A stretch of 64,000 nt of DNA from Polytrichum commune (lineage: Eukaryota; Streptophyta; Polytrichopsida; Polytrichales; Polytrichaceae), in assembly GCA_950295325.1 (NCBI GenBank), contig OX485803.1:67223554-67287553 (forward strand). Reading direction: 5' to 3'. The notes under the pieces were generated by a model. That model searched no databases, was not told the origin of the DNA, and was given only the letters and a program-made list of their open reading frames with translations. This document shows, one piece after another, positions 36,590 to 46,020 of this stretch (within the stretch, counting starts at the first letter, position 1; the number at the start of each line of letters is the position of its first letter). Made by a program: the position numbers and the translations under genes.

Positions 36590-37088
36590 GGGCCACTTCA
36601 CACACGAGACTGAGAACCCGTGACCAGTACACTTCAAGCACTCTCATTGGTGGAAAAGGTGGAGCCGGTCCAAGTTTACTTCACACTACGCTCGAGGGAC
36701 CAACAGAGTATGTGAATGCAAGATGGATGTAAAGTCCACATGGATTCCTACATGGCATCAAATGGACCATGTGTTCATGGTCACTTGGACTATTTTCAAA
36801 AACCACCTCTTCGAGGTAGGTCTAACACAAAACCGGGAGACCATGGCACTTTGAACACTCACAACCGTTGGTTCATTCTATTCTATCATGAGTGAGGATC
36901 CGCATGAGTAGAAATTCATTGAAATAGCATATGGTTGAGGGCCCGGTCACATATGACTTCACACTACACTTGAGAGTCCGTGACCACACTACATGATTTT
37001 GGAGGTTTCTTGGGACGGCCTTGCACACTTTCTTTTGGGCTCTCACAATGTCACAGTCACGGCTCTTGGCTTGTGTGTGAAGTGGCCC
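36590..37088. mobile_element. Harbinger-like MITE with GGGCCACTTCACAC ends, copy B (499 bp)
   Basis: The left end GGGCCACTTCACACACGAG and the right end GTGTGTGAAGTGGCCC are inverted copies. TAA is present immediately outside each end (36587-36589 and 37089-37091), an exact 3-bp duplication. It has the same length as copy A and lies in the opposite orientation. The TWA target site is typical of PIF/Harbinger. Confidence 0.87.
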
Positions 37089-37146
37089 TAATCATGTACT
37101 TGGTAGAAGGTGGAGAACACCACAAAACGGATGAAATAACACGCCC

Positions 37147-37172
37147 ATATATATATATATATATATATATAC
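37147..37172. repeat. (AT)n microsatellite with nearby poly-G
   Basis: About 13 AT units, with a run of 10 G at 37191-37200 just downstream. Confidence 0.9.
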
Positions 37173-37485
37173 TATAATGAAGGTTCGGGTGGGGGGGGGG
37201 CTCGTTTTCAAAAAAGGCAACATTGACAGACACCTGAGAATGTGGATGGCTGTTGAGTGTTGCCAATAATATCGACCTCAAGGCTTTAGTTACCCCGTCA
37301 TAAATCTATCTCAGTGGAATGGCTATGAGCCTATAACTGACTTCCTTACTTTAGGTGTTATGGAATCTTCGACGTCCACCAAGTCCACAAACTTATTATA
37401 TTAACTTAATACAATAAGCTCGTGGTTTGAAACTCGCTCACCTGCAGTTGGTGCCTATGAAGCTGCTACATACACCGAACACCGC

Positions 37486-37727
37486 TACACTAAATATGAT
37501 GTGTAGTGTGACTTACTATTTGGAGTTACGCAATGCTATAACTCTCTATTGTGCATCTCATTTTTTGTATTTTTATTTTGGTTTACCAACCATGGTCGAA
37601 TCAGTTGTTTGGACATTGTGGAACATTAACATCTTTACTTGGTAACATAAAGTACATTAACAGTCAAAAGATATAGGAACATGTGACTCCAAACAATGAG
37701 TCACACTAAATATCGTTGTTCAGTGTA
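37486..37727. mobile_element. MITE of the TTTAGTGT family (242 bp)
   Basis: The left end TACACTAAATATGATGTGTA is followed by GTGTGACTTACTATTTGGAG. The right end ATGAGTCACACTAAATATCG is followed by TTGTTCAGTGTA. The interior CATGGTCGAATCAGTTGTTT and AACATTAACATCTTTACTTG match 38902-39123. Confidence 0.75.
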
Positions 37728-37886
37728 CTTTTTCTACCTACGGAAATTACACGGAGCCATGGTTGGGCGGTTATTCATGAACCCTACCGTCGTAGAGGTT
37801 GAGAACATTGATTCCTATGTAGAGCCTCGAGGCTCATGGTTTGAAATGATAGAACATCTAGAGTGGTGACGGGAAACGTGAATTAG

Positions 37887-38253
37887 ATAGATAGAAACGC
37901 CAACCCCTTTCAAGCAAGGGGCCGGCGTGAATAGAGTGTCCGTTCGTAATGCCAATGACCCGATGCCCGCTGGACAAGGGGACATTGGGACAATACTACT
38001 CTCCCCTTTCGAGGATGGACACTATAGTGACACACTATACAAGTTCCTAGCTAGCCACTAGTGTCTTGAAGATACCGGACATGGTATCCCCCCAAAGGGC
38101 TTTGAGGTACCCATACAACAAGGTCCAAGGACCCCCAACCATAGTTGGGTGGACTAAGGTGGTGAGCACCACGCCAGTATGGGGAATAGAACCCACAACC
38201 TCCTCATTGGGGGCCATGAGCCCTAACTACCAAGCCAAGGCCCGTGGTGCCTT
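37887..38253 (-). mobile_element. SINE family 2 with exact 13-bp target duplication
   Basis: On the minus strand the element starts AAGGCACCACGGGCCTTGGC. It carries an A-box-like TTGGCTTGGTAGTTAGG and, about 38 bp later, a B-box-like TTGTGGGTTCTATTCCCC, so the head is tRNA-derived. The 3' end is a short TTTCTATCTAT repeat. AAACGTGAATTAG flanks both ends exactly (37874-37886 and 38254-38266). Length is 367 bp. Head plus perfect duplication define a retroposed insertion. An open frame across it is incidental. Confidence 0.88.
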
Positions 38254-38430
38254 AAACGTGAATTAGTTTCTTATGGTTGATTTAATAAGAATGAGCGATG
38301 AATCGATCTACAAAGGCGGATTTATAGTGCACCCTTTGGTGGGAAGTCTTAGGAAACGAAACCCGGGATCAAGGTGTGATTCCAAACCTTTAAGACGATA
38401 GAATGGCGGTCACAAGGCAGGCGTGGGCAA

Positions 38431-38520
38431 GAGGGAAATGTTGCATACATGCATATCTCTCATTTGTGAATCAAGAAATGCCTTGAAACAATATGAAGGT
38501 CGGAGATTGTTTTTTGAAGG
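38431..38520. mobile_element. MITE of the GAGAGAGGGAATT family, left end only
   Basis: GAGGGAAATGTTGCATACAT followed by GCATATCTCTCATTTGTGAA matches the left end of copies f and g. No right end is found nearby. Confidence 0.5.
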
Positions 38521-38901
38521 TGAATTTGCCTGAAGCATAGTTCACCACGATATTGATTAATGCATTGTCATAGCGAGGTGTGGGATCACATGTCCATGGT
38601 GACCTCATGATAATGTACACTTCTAGACCTAGATCTCACCATCCTTGTGCATTGATAAGGGCAACTCGTGGATGGAATTTTTGTCTTGTGGGAAGATGAA
38701 ATTGTCCAATCATGTTTCCTATCATACACTTAGCAAAAAATGGAGTGAGTTCCTTCAACAAAAGTCCTCTAAGAAAATGACAAAGTGTGGTTGTTGGGAC
38801 TCAAACCATTGTGGGATGCCTTAAGCCCCCAATGAATGTGATGAGTTCCTAAGTCTACTCGGGGAACGCAAGGCAACTCCACGTCACCCACCTACATCAC
38901 T

Positions 38902-39123
38902 TACACTAAATATGATATTTAGAGTGACTTATTGTTCAGAGTTACATGTTCCTATATATTTGTACTATTAATGTGTTTTTTTAACCGAGTAAAGATGTTA
39001 ATGTTCTATAGTGTCCAAACAACCAATTTGACCATGGTTGGTAAAAAATTAGATGCACAATAGACAATTATAGCAAATAGTAAGTCCAAATAGTAAGTCA
39101 CACTAAATATCATATTTAGTGTA
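38902..39123. mobile_element. MITE of the TTTAGTGT family (222 bp)
   Basis: The left end TACACTAAATATGATATTTA and the right end TAAATATCATATTTAGTGTA are near-perfect inverted copies, extended inward by GTGACTTATTGT / ATAGTAAGTCAC. This is the best-preserved member. Confidence 0.8.
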
Positions 39124-39639
39124 CTTGCATAGGTCCATGGCTTGGATGATAATTTGGATGACATTTCCTTGTGGATGTGAAAGTGACTCGGGGTGTCCCC
39201 CAAAAACATTTCTCGGGAATATTGGCACATCATCCATATATTGGCCACAACACCCCCAATCTCGCGAAAGTAGCCCAATGGTCATCTTGAGTAAATAGAC
39301 GTAGTGCTTATCACATCCAATGTGTCAATATTTCATTGTGTGCAATGTTTTGGTATTATAGACGTGATCAAAAAACCAAGGGGATCGCTTTTTCCAAAAG
39401 AAATTGAAGATGCTTAAAAACATGAAACATTGTTTGGAAACATGCTTTCGATGTATATGTGGGTGCATGTCCAGGGGCATTCATATACAATCTTGCATTG
39501 TTCTTTATTGCCCCAAATCACAAATTGGAGCGCAACGAAAACACTAACACAATAGAACATTACAACATCGGTTCAATGTTATAGCGTAGCATTATTAAAA
39601 TGAAACATTAGGTACTAGTGTTACATTTTTCAGGGATGC

Positions 39640-39840
39640 GCTAACTCTCACGTGAATTTGAACTTGTTGGCCCTACCCTACTCAAGAATCCTCTTACTGC
39701 AAGGTGGGGTTTACTACCTACCTTGCGGTGGGTTGGCTCATGGCTTCCTACCTACCTACCTACCTACCTACTTTTCTTTCTTTATCTTTTCTTTTCCCCC
39801 CCCATCAAGTAGAGAGAATATTTCACAATAGGAAATGAAC
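39640..39840. repeat. Dispersed repeat R2, copy 2 (inverted), with SINE family 1 fragment
   Basis: It is the reverse complement of 1930-2110: GGCCCTACCCTACTCAAGAA, TACTACCTACCTTGCGGTGG, a (CTAC)n run at about 39749-39771, then CATCAAGTAGAGAGAATATT, which matches the SINE body. Confidence 0.5.
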
Positions 39841-40019
39841 CAATGAACTTGACACATCAACCACCACCATGGTAAATTATGCTTGAACAATTATTATTAT
39901 TATTTTTTGGTTTTGAAAACCTTGACATTACAGGTCTTCATAGTGAACACAATCGAGATTGGCCTAGGTATACGGAATCTTCTATCTCCGCCATTCCCAC
40001 AAGACTCACTTACAATAAG

Positions 40020-40035
40020 CCCCCCCCCCCCCCCC
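40020..40035. repeat. Poly-C tract (16 bp)
   Basis: Sixteen consecutive C in otherwise ordinary intergenic DNA. Confidence 0.9.
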
Positions 40036-40136
40036 TCCCCCTTGAGAAACCCTTGGCGCCTGAAGTTGGTGTGTCCTCAAGTCACAAGGAGCTACACCTA
40101 CTGAAATGACGTGGATGGAGCACCGGGTTAGGGTGG

Positions 40137-40377
40137 GAGAGAGAGAGGGAATTATCGTATATGAACATATCTCTAATTCACTCAACACAAAACCCTAAAT
40201 CAACATCCAACCTAGAGGTTGTTTTTTTGGTTGATTTGGTACTGAAATTAGGTTTAAAGATCTTGAACTAGTCTACATGTGGTCATTTGAGATGAATCGG
40301 CAACAAACTTCTAGGGGGTCAAAGTTTTTTTAATTGGATGGATGAGAAATACGCTTTTATATGATCTCTCTCTCTCG
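40137..40377. mobile_element. MITE of the GAGAGAGGGAATT family, copy e (241 bp)
   Basis: The left end GAGAGAGAGAGGGAATTATC is followed by GTATATGAACATATCTCTAA. The right end holds GGATGGATGAGAAATACGCT, then TATGATCTCTCTCTCTC. It directly abuts the next element at 40378. Confidence 0.7.
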
Positions 40378-40605
40378 TGGTGTCTATGTAAACCAATCCA
40401 TAGTGGATGAAGCGACTCTAGTAAAGAAAAGACTCCCTTGTAAATTTGAAGGTTGATTCATTCCAGCCGAGCTCCGGTGCACTAGTTTGGGATCTTTGAT
40501 GCTATTTATGGAGTCGTGTTGTCTAAAAGAACCATCTAATACTATAATACAATTCACCGTGTTTTCACCTACGCAGTGGATGAGTTTACGTAGCCACCAC
40601 AAATC
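40378..40605. mobile_element. Mutator-like MITE relative, abutting copy e
   Basis: The left end GTGGTGTCTATGTAAACC is followed by AATCCATAGTGGATGAAG. The right end GTGGATGAGTTTACGTAGCC is followed by ACCACAAATC. It is the same type as 5503-5749. Its leftmost bases are missing, as if the neighbouring MITE had inserted into, or replaced, the tip. Confidence 0.6.
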
Positions 40606-41084
40606 ATAGCATGTTGGGATGGGGTTGGGGCGGAACGATCCGTACACTACAATAGTGCCTTGTTGGCAAGGTTACAATCATCCAACAAGGGACCAAATGT
40701 ATGGGTTGGTTCGCCCTCCCATTGGGATGGGGGTGAGGTTCCAACACATTTACCCTAGTGTAAAAAAATTGATGGACAAATAGATCCCGATGATGGCCCA
40801 TGTGTGAGAGAGCGAGTCCGAACAATGATATGATATACCTTATACAGTATCATGCACGCATGTCGTGGTATCTTTCCCGCATGTAAGTTAAGTTCCACTA
40901 ATGCAACATACATGGACCGGCGCGTGGCATGCAAGTGACACATGTGAAGCTCACCGGTCTATATATTAAAAAAATCGATAAAAAAAGGCTCATTCAACAC
41001 CTACTACTAAGGTGGGTGACTCTTAAATGGTTATTTTTTCCTTGACTTAGCGAACTCCTTGTAGGATATGAAACCACACAATTA

Positions 41085-41383
41085 GGGCCCGTTCACATGG
41101 GGTCTCACAAGTCCCACTCATGTTAGCAAGTCTCAACATGGAGGCGAAGTCCCAACTTGTGAGACTCGAGTAAGCAGTAAAACATGGTCAACTCTCATTG
41201 ACGTCAGATGTTGATTAGTTTAGGTAAAAACTTTCATGGGACTTGGGTTGAGAGTTGGGTCTAGCTATTTGTTTGACCTAACTCGCAACAGAAGTCCCAA
41301 GCCTTGCCTTTGAAAAGTGTTGCCATGTAGGCATCCGTGTCGTAGTTGGGACTTAGGGCTTGGGATCCCGTGTGAACCGGCCC
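41085..41383. mobile_element. Harbinger-like MITE with GGGCC.GTTCACA ends (299 bp)
   Basis: The left end GGGCCCGTTCACATGGGGTC and the right end, inverted, GGGCCGGTTCACACGGGATC match at 17 of 20 bases. TTA flanks both sides (41082-41084 and 41384-41386), an exact 3-bp duplication of the PIF/Harbinger type. It has no coding capacity. Confidence 0.88.
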
Positions 41384-41386
41384 TTA

Positions 41387-42826
41387 GTACAAGATGGTTA
41401 GCAATTCCATATCAAGGATGTCGTTGCTTTCCTCGTGGTTCTCGGAGATGATATGGATATCTTACTCACTATCAAAGTGAATATTATTGTGTTTGTTAAA
41501 TGATCACATAAGTTTCTCCAATCAGGTTGACTATTAAACCTAGGATGGTGGTCATAATTTTGACATATAGTCCAATATTTTAAAACCACGTGTCTTTTTG
41601 TATCCATCATTGGAGCCACACCTATGCACATACCACTCAAATGTAGGTGTATGTTTCAAAAAGTAATTGAATGAGGCTTGTCTACCTTACACCTCCTTTC
41701 ACATTCATTACCATGAAGCTAAAAGTTAGAATGGGCAGATTAGATTGTGATGCACTATATTATATGTGTGGGTTGAAAAAGAGGGAGTTACAAAATTTTA
41801 AAACTATAGATATTCAATACAAATTGATAAAATGCTAACATATACATAGATTATATATTTCAACCCACATCAGTACATGTCTTGCAAAACAAATATTCAT
41901 TATAAATTCCTCATTTTGAAAATATAATATTGTGAACTCAAAATCAAAAATGTTACATTGACCATGCTTGTTGTGGTATGTCAAGAATACATTGGACCAC
42001 AATAATAGGTGTGAGAGGTTAACTTTAGACTTACTCTCTATCCATCCATTTGTCCATTAATCCATCCATCCATCACAAGGCGGGTTCATCCATGTCAGGA
42101 TGAATGCTGGTATCCATGCAATGGGCACATGTATAACTTAGCCTAGGTGACGGTTGGTTACATCAAGTTGGAATTTGTCAATATAAAATTATGTCGAGTC
42201 AAGCCTTTTTGTATAAGTGTATTGAATGACGGACTTCTTTATTGGCTACAGTCTACTACTTATTTCGACATGGGCTTGTCATTGTTCAACTCCAACATGT
42301 AAAAAACCTTTGTGTTTATGTAATGGGGCCCATCCAAGTTCTTGCTTTATGAGAGTTTTGGTTTCATACCACCTACACATGAGATAATACTAAAAACATG
42401 TTTCCCCTATAGATTGGTTATCGATGTAACCCAACTCAGTCTTACTAGATTGATTTGGTGTTCCTGACCTTGAATTAGGGTTAATCGAGTTACGAGTAAC
42501 AACATTTGGGATCTCCGACAATAATTATCGGTTTTACGTTTCCCTCCCCCAATTTGCCCTCCCTCTTAGTAGGTTTTATAAACATCCATCCGTTTACATA
42601 ACATTATTAATAAGCTAGATGACATTTATTTTAGTTTTTCAAAGAAAGAGGTGGCGATGAAAACTCTATTAAAGTATAGTGGTTTGTTGAGAACTCTACA
42701 ATACATGACATGAGTGCTCCATGTAAACATGGAGTCTTGGAATTAAAGGAGAAAGTTGCTTTCCCTATACATGATGCCACGGAACTTAACCAATGAGATG
42801 AGTAGTGGTACGTACGAGCAATTGGG
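41387..42826. other. Intergenic stretch, one dispersed repeat unit
   Basis: AT-rich without a gene. At 42400-42600 is a single unit related to the 28215-28800 tandem array (CCCCTATAGATTGGTTATCG). A CATCCATC tetranucleotide-like run lies near 42040-42075. Confidence 0.45.
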
Positions 42827-43141
42827 TGAGGGGGAATTGTTGCATACTCACAAGAAGCACCTCTCATCCATCCATGAAAATGAAACTACCCCCTTGGTAC
42901 ATGCTTTTGGTCAATTCATATGAACTTTTGTAAAACCTAAGTAGTTGGAGGAGGGTGGGGACAAGGGTGTCGAAGTTGATACAAGGAGCACTCAAGTTGT
43001 GTATTGTAAATTATCATGGTTTTAAAACTGGAGCCTCTTTCTTTGGAAAGATACCATCATGTAACACCTTAGTAAGTTATGTTCCATAGCATTTTTGATG
43101 GATGAATGAGAGGTACACTTGTATGCAACAATTACCCCCTC
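42827..43141. mobile_element. MITE of the GAGAGAGGGAATT family, copy f
   Basis: The left end GTGAGGGGGAATTGTTGCAT is followed by GCACCTCTCATCCATCCATG. The right end holds GGATGAATGAGAGGTACACT, then TGTATGCAACAATTACCCCC. Confidence 0.7.
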
Positions 43142-43424
43142 GTTGAGTGATTGTTGTGATGAGTTGGTACATTCCGACTCATCACTAAGTTAGCACATTC
43201 GATGCACCATTTTAACTTGCACAAACTACCTTTTCGTCATCGTCATGTCCTATCATCACCACCGCACTAACCAAATAAAATTATCACACTATTAGCGATT
43301 GGTCTTCAGTCGAGGTGCCAAATTGCGTCATTTTGGATGCACAAAAAGGTTCCCCTATGGCCGGCTTGCCTTTGCAAATTACGATGTATGGAATGATACT
43401 CTTGTCACTTTTGGGTGGAGGGGG

Positions 43425-43690
43425 CGAGAGGGGGAAATTGCATACGGCTGGATACTTCTCATTCATCCAACGAAAAAGTTCTAAGAATAAACCAACAAAA
43501 GCACTTTGATGAAATAATGTGCAGCATGGAGGCTACCAATGGAAGTTGATTTGACACTTGAGTTAGCCTCAAAGACCGTGAATTATTAGACAAAGATGCA
43601 TTTGAGATGGGTTGATCACATACCTATATAGAGCATGCCTTTAACGTGGATGGATGAGATGTACATTTAAATGCAACACTTTTCTCTTAT
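43425..43690. mobile_element. MITE of the GAGAGAGGGAATT family, copy g
   Basis: The left end GAGAGGGGGAAATTGCATAC is followed by CTTCTCATTCATCCAACGAA. The right end holds GGATGGATGAGATGTACATT, then AAATGCAACACTTTTCTCTT. Confidence 0.65.
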
Positions 43691-43792
43691 CAGTCCAGAA
43701 GAATCAACTCATCAACTATTTCATAACGACTGTCATGGGTATGCAGTAAAAACACATCCCTCCCAATTTTGTGAGTAGTTCATTCTTGATTT

Positions 43793-43876
43793 GGGTGAAT
43801 TAACCCATACACTTGTTCCTTGTCGGATGCCTAAACCCCTGCCTCCAAGGAACCAATGTAGAGGTTGGTTCACCCC
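43793..43876. mobile_element. Small foldback element with GTGAACCAACCC ends, copy 2
   Basis: GGGTGAATTAACCCATACAC and GTAGAGGTTGGTTCACCCC are inverted relatives. The loop CCTAAACCCCTGCCTCCAAG is the reverse complement of the loop of copy 1 (14531-14615). Confidence 0.55.
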
Positions 43877-44537
43877 AACCTTCATTCCCAATGATGTCCT
43901 TAGATTAAACCGGAGGTCAAAGACACCAAACTAGGTCAAACAAAAAAAACCCTAGACTACATAATGTTTCTTTGCGTGTTTTACCCTTTCCCCAAGTCAA
44001 GTTAGGTGTCACACAACTTACGAGGACCACCTTCAATAGGAGGCAATGACACGTGTCCATTGCCATGCTCAGTGAACCCCGCCTCAAATTCATATATGAG
44101 TTGCGGCTATGATCAAAAGTGAAATGTCCCTCATTTTTGCCCACCTTCGGTTGGCATCCCTCTAGGACTGGGCACATCGCTTGGACTTCCACAACCCAGG
44201 CTGCCCTTGGAGGACGTGGGGTGCAACCATATAAGGTAAAAATATGAGCACATTAATAAATATTTGTAGTAAAAACACATATATTTTACTGCTAGGTAAA
44301 ACACATGTAATGTTTCATTGCGTTAGGGTAAAACTAGTATGCGTTTTTACTATGCTATGCAACCTGCGTGGTGGTTTGCCTCGTCTATAACATGGATTTA
44401 GCTGCACATTACCACCGCCACCCAACTGACTGCCCGACCTCCAAAGCTACTGCTTGCAGCGAAAGCAACCCATTTTTGGACCATGTGATCTCTTTCACAC
44501 AAAGCTTCCCATCAACTTAACATATCATGACGCTGAG
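43877..44537. other. Intergenic stretch, no gene seen
   Basis: The only sizeable open frame (43917-44192, minus) has no domain or splice context. No repeats were recognised. Confidence 0.45.
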
Positions 44538-44760
44538 TACATTATTTTGTCTAATTAGTGTGGGTTACCCGTTGGAATTACACATTGCTATAACATTTTA
44601 CTGTGAGTGTCATTTTTTACCCACATAACATATAGGTAGGTAGTATGCACACCGAAGAATATGAAATTACTTAGTTGGTAAGAAACGATCCTCTCAGTAG
44701 AGTGTTACAGCAATGCGTAACTCCAAATGGTAACCCACACTAATTAGGCAAAATGGTGTA
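44538..44760. mobile_element. MITE with TAATTAGTGTGGGTTACC ends, copy 2 (223 bp)
   Basis: The left end TACATTATTTTGTCTAATTA is followed by GTGTGGGTTACCCGTTGGAA. The right end CTCCAAATGGTAACCCACAC is followed by TAATTAGGCAAAATGGTGTA. The ends are inverted copies over roughly 55 bp, with ATTGCTATAAC / GTTACAGCAATGC continuing inward. Confidence 0.8.
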
Positions 44761-46020
44761 GCTTTAACTTACTGAGTGAGCAGAGTGTTATCGCGGGTCA
44801 CACTATTATGCCTAATCAATGTAACCACCCACCTTAAATGGCCCAGCAAGCAGGACTCACTCACACTAGCTACATACATACCCGGGCACCTACCTGTTGG
44901 GCAGGACAGTCGAAGAAGAGGCGTAAAGAAAGAACGAAAAGAAAAGGAAGAGCCAACGAAAGGAAAGGAAAGAAAAGGACATTATTTCCGTGCCTCAAGT
45001 TGAACAATGTATACACATTCAAAGGGGCCGGCACGGAATTTGGAGTGAGTACTATCTTACTACATAACTTGGGAGGCTGAGAAATTAAGTTGCGAGAATT
45101 GACTGACGTAGACTCATGATGCATCACTACATACATACAACACACACACACATACATACTGGTGGTCAGAAGAAAAATCATTGGCTAGGGATTCATGGCG
45201 TTTGTGAAAACTCATCCATTGTGGAGTTATATCGAAGCTTGTCAATAAATGACTATTTTGAGACGATTCGATTTCAAAGTAGCATCAAAGACAACGAATT
45301 AGTGTGGTGAAGTCTAGATTGAATGAATCGGTCCTCAACCTTATAGGGGACTTGGTTTTTTTGTTTTTTGTTTTTTGTCATAGCCCCTCCATCCATGATG
45401 GATGCTATTGATCTTGAACCGAAATCATCAAGGTGAGTATACACTTAACTTAAAGATCACTGCCTACCTACCTACGTGCCGATATAATGGGTGGTTAGAA
45501 TGAATCATCAGGATAGTATGTAAGAAAGTAGAAAATTGATTTGACTTAAAGATTGGCTAGTTCGTTGAATTTGAAGAGTGTGGCCCACACCATCCACCCC
45601 GGAAATATGTGTTTGGTGCCACAGGTACATCAGCAAGCGAGACTAGGAAGGAGCTAAAAATATGCACTCCCTCCCTCATGTTGCTACTCACACAACTTAC
45701 ATAGGGAGGCAGGCATGCAGGAAGGCATAGAAACGAAAGGAGAAAGGGCAGGTGGAGTGGAGGAGTCTCCCTCTTGAGAGACTCCACCGTTGATCTTGAA
45801 ACTGCGATTGTTGCTGCAAGTGAACGACTGAGGGAGAACGGTGAGCGAGCTTATGGCAACAAGTTAACGATTGAGGGAAAATAGGGAGCGAGCTTATGGG
45901 TGGGGGTGGGTTGGTGTAGTGGGGTTTGGGTGCGTGAATGTAAGAAGTATATGAGTGCTTATTATTGTTGGTTGTTGTTACTGTGCATAGGGGTAGGGAG
46001 AGAGGAAGGGGGGGGGTTTA
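44761..46020. other. Intergenic stretch upstream of the gene region
   Basis: At 44930-44980 is an AAAGGAAAGG-type purine tract. At 45183 a GGCTAGGGATTCATGGCG segment resembles the left end of the Mutator-like MITEs, but no right end was identified. No gene is supported. Confidence 0.4.

Noticed and set aside
38180-38253. Possible tRNA gene at the SINE head
   Set aside because: The A and B boxes are present but no paired acceptor stem is seen, and the sequence continues into a SINE body bounded by a target duplication.
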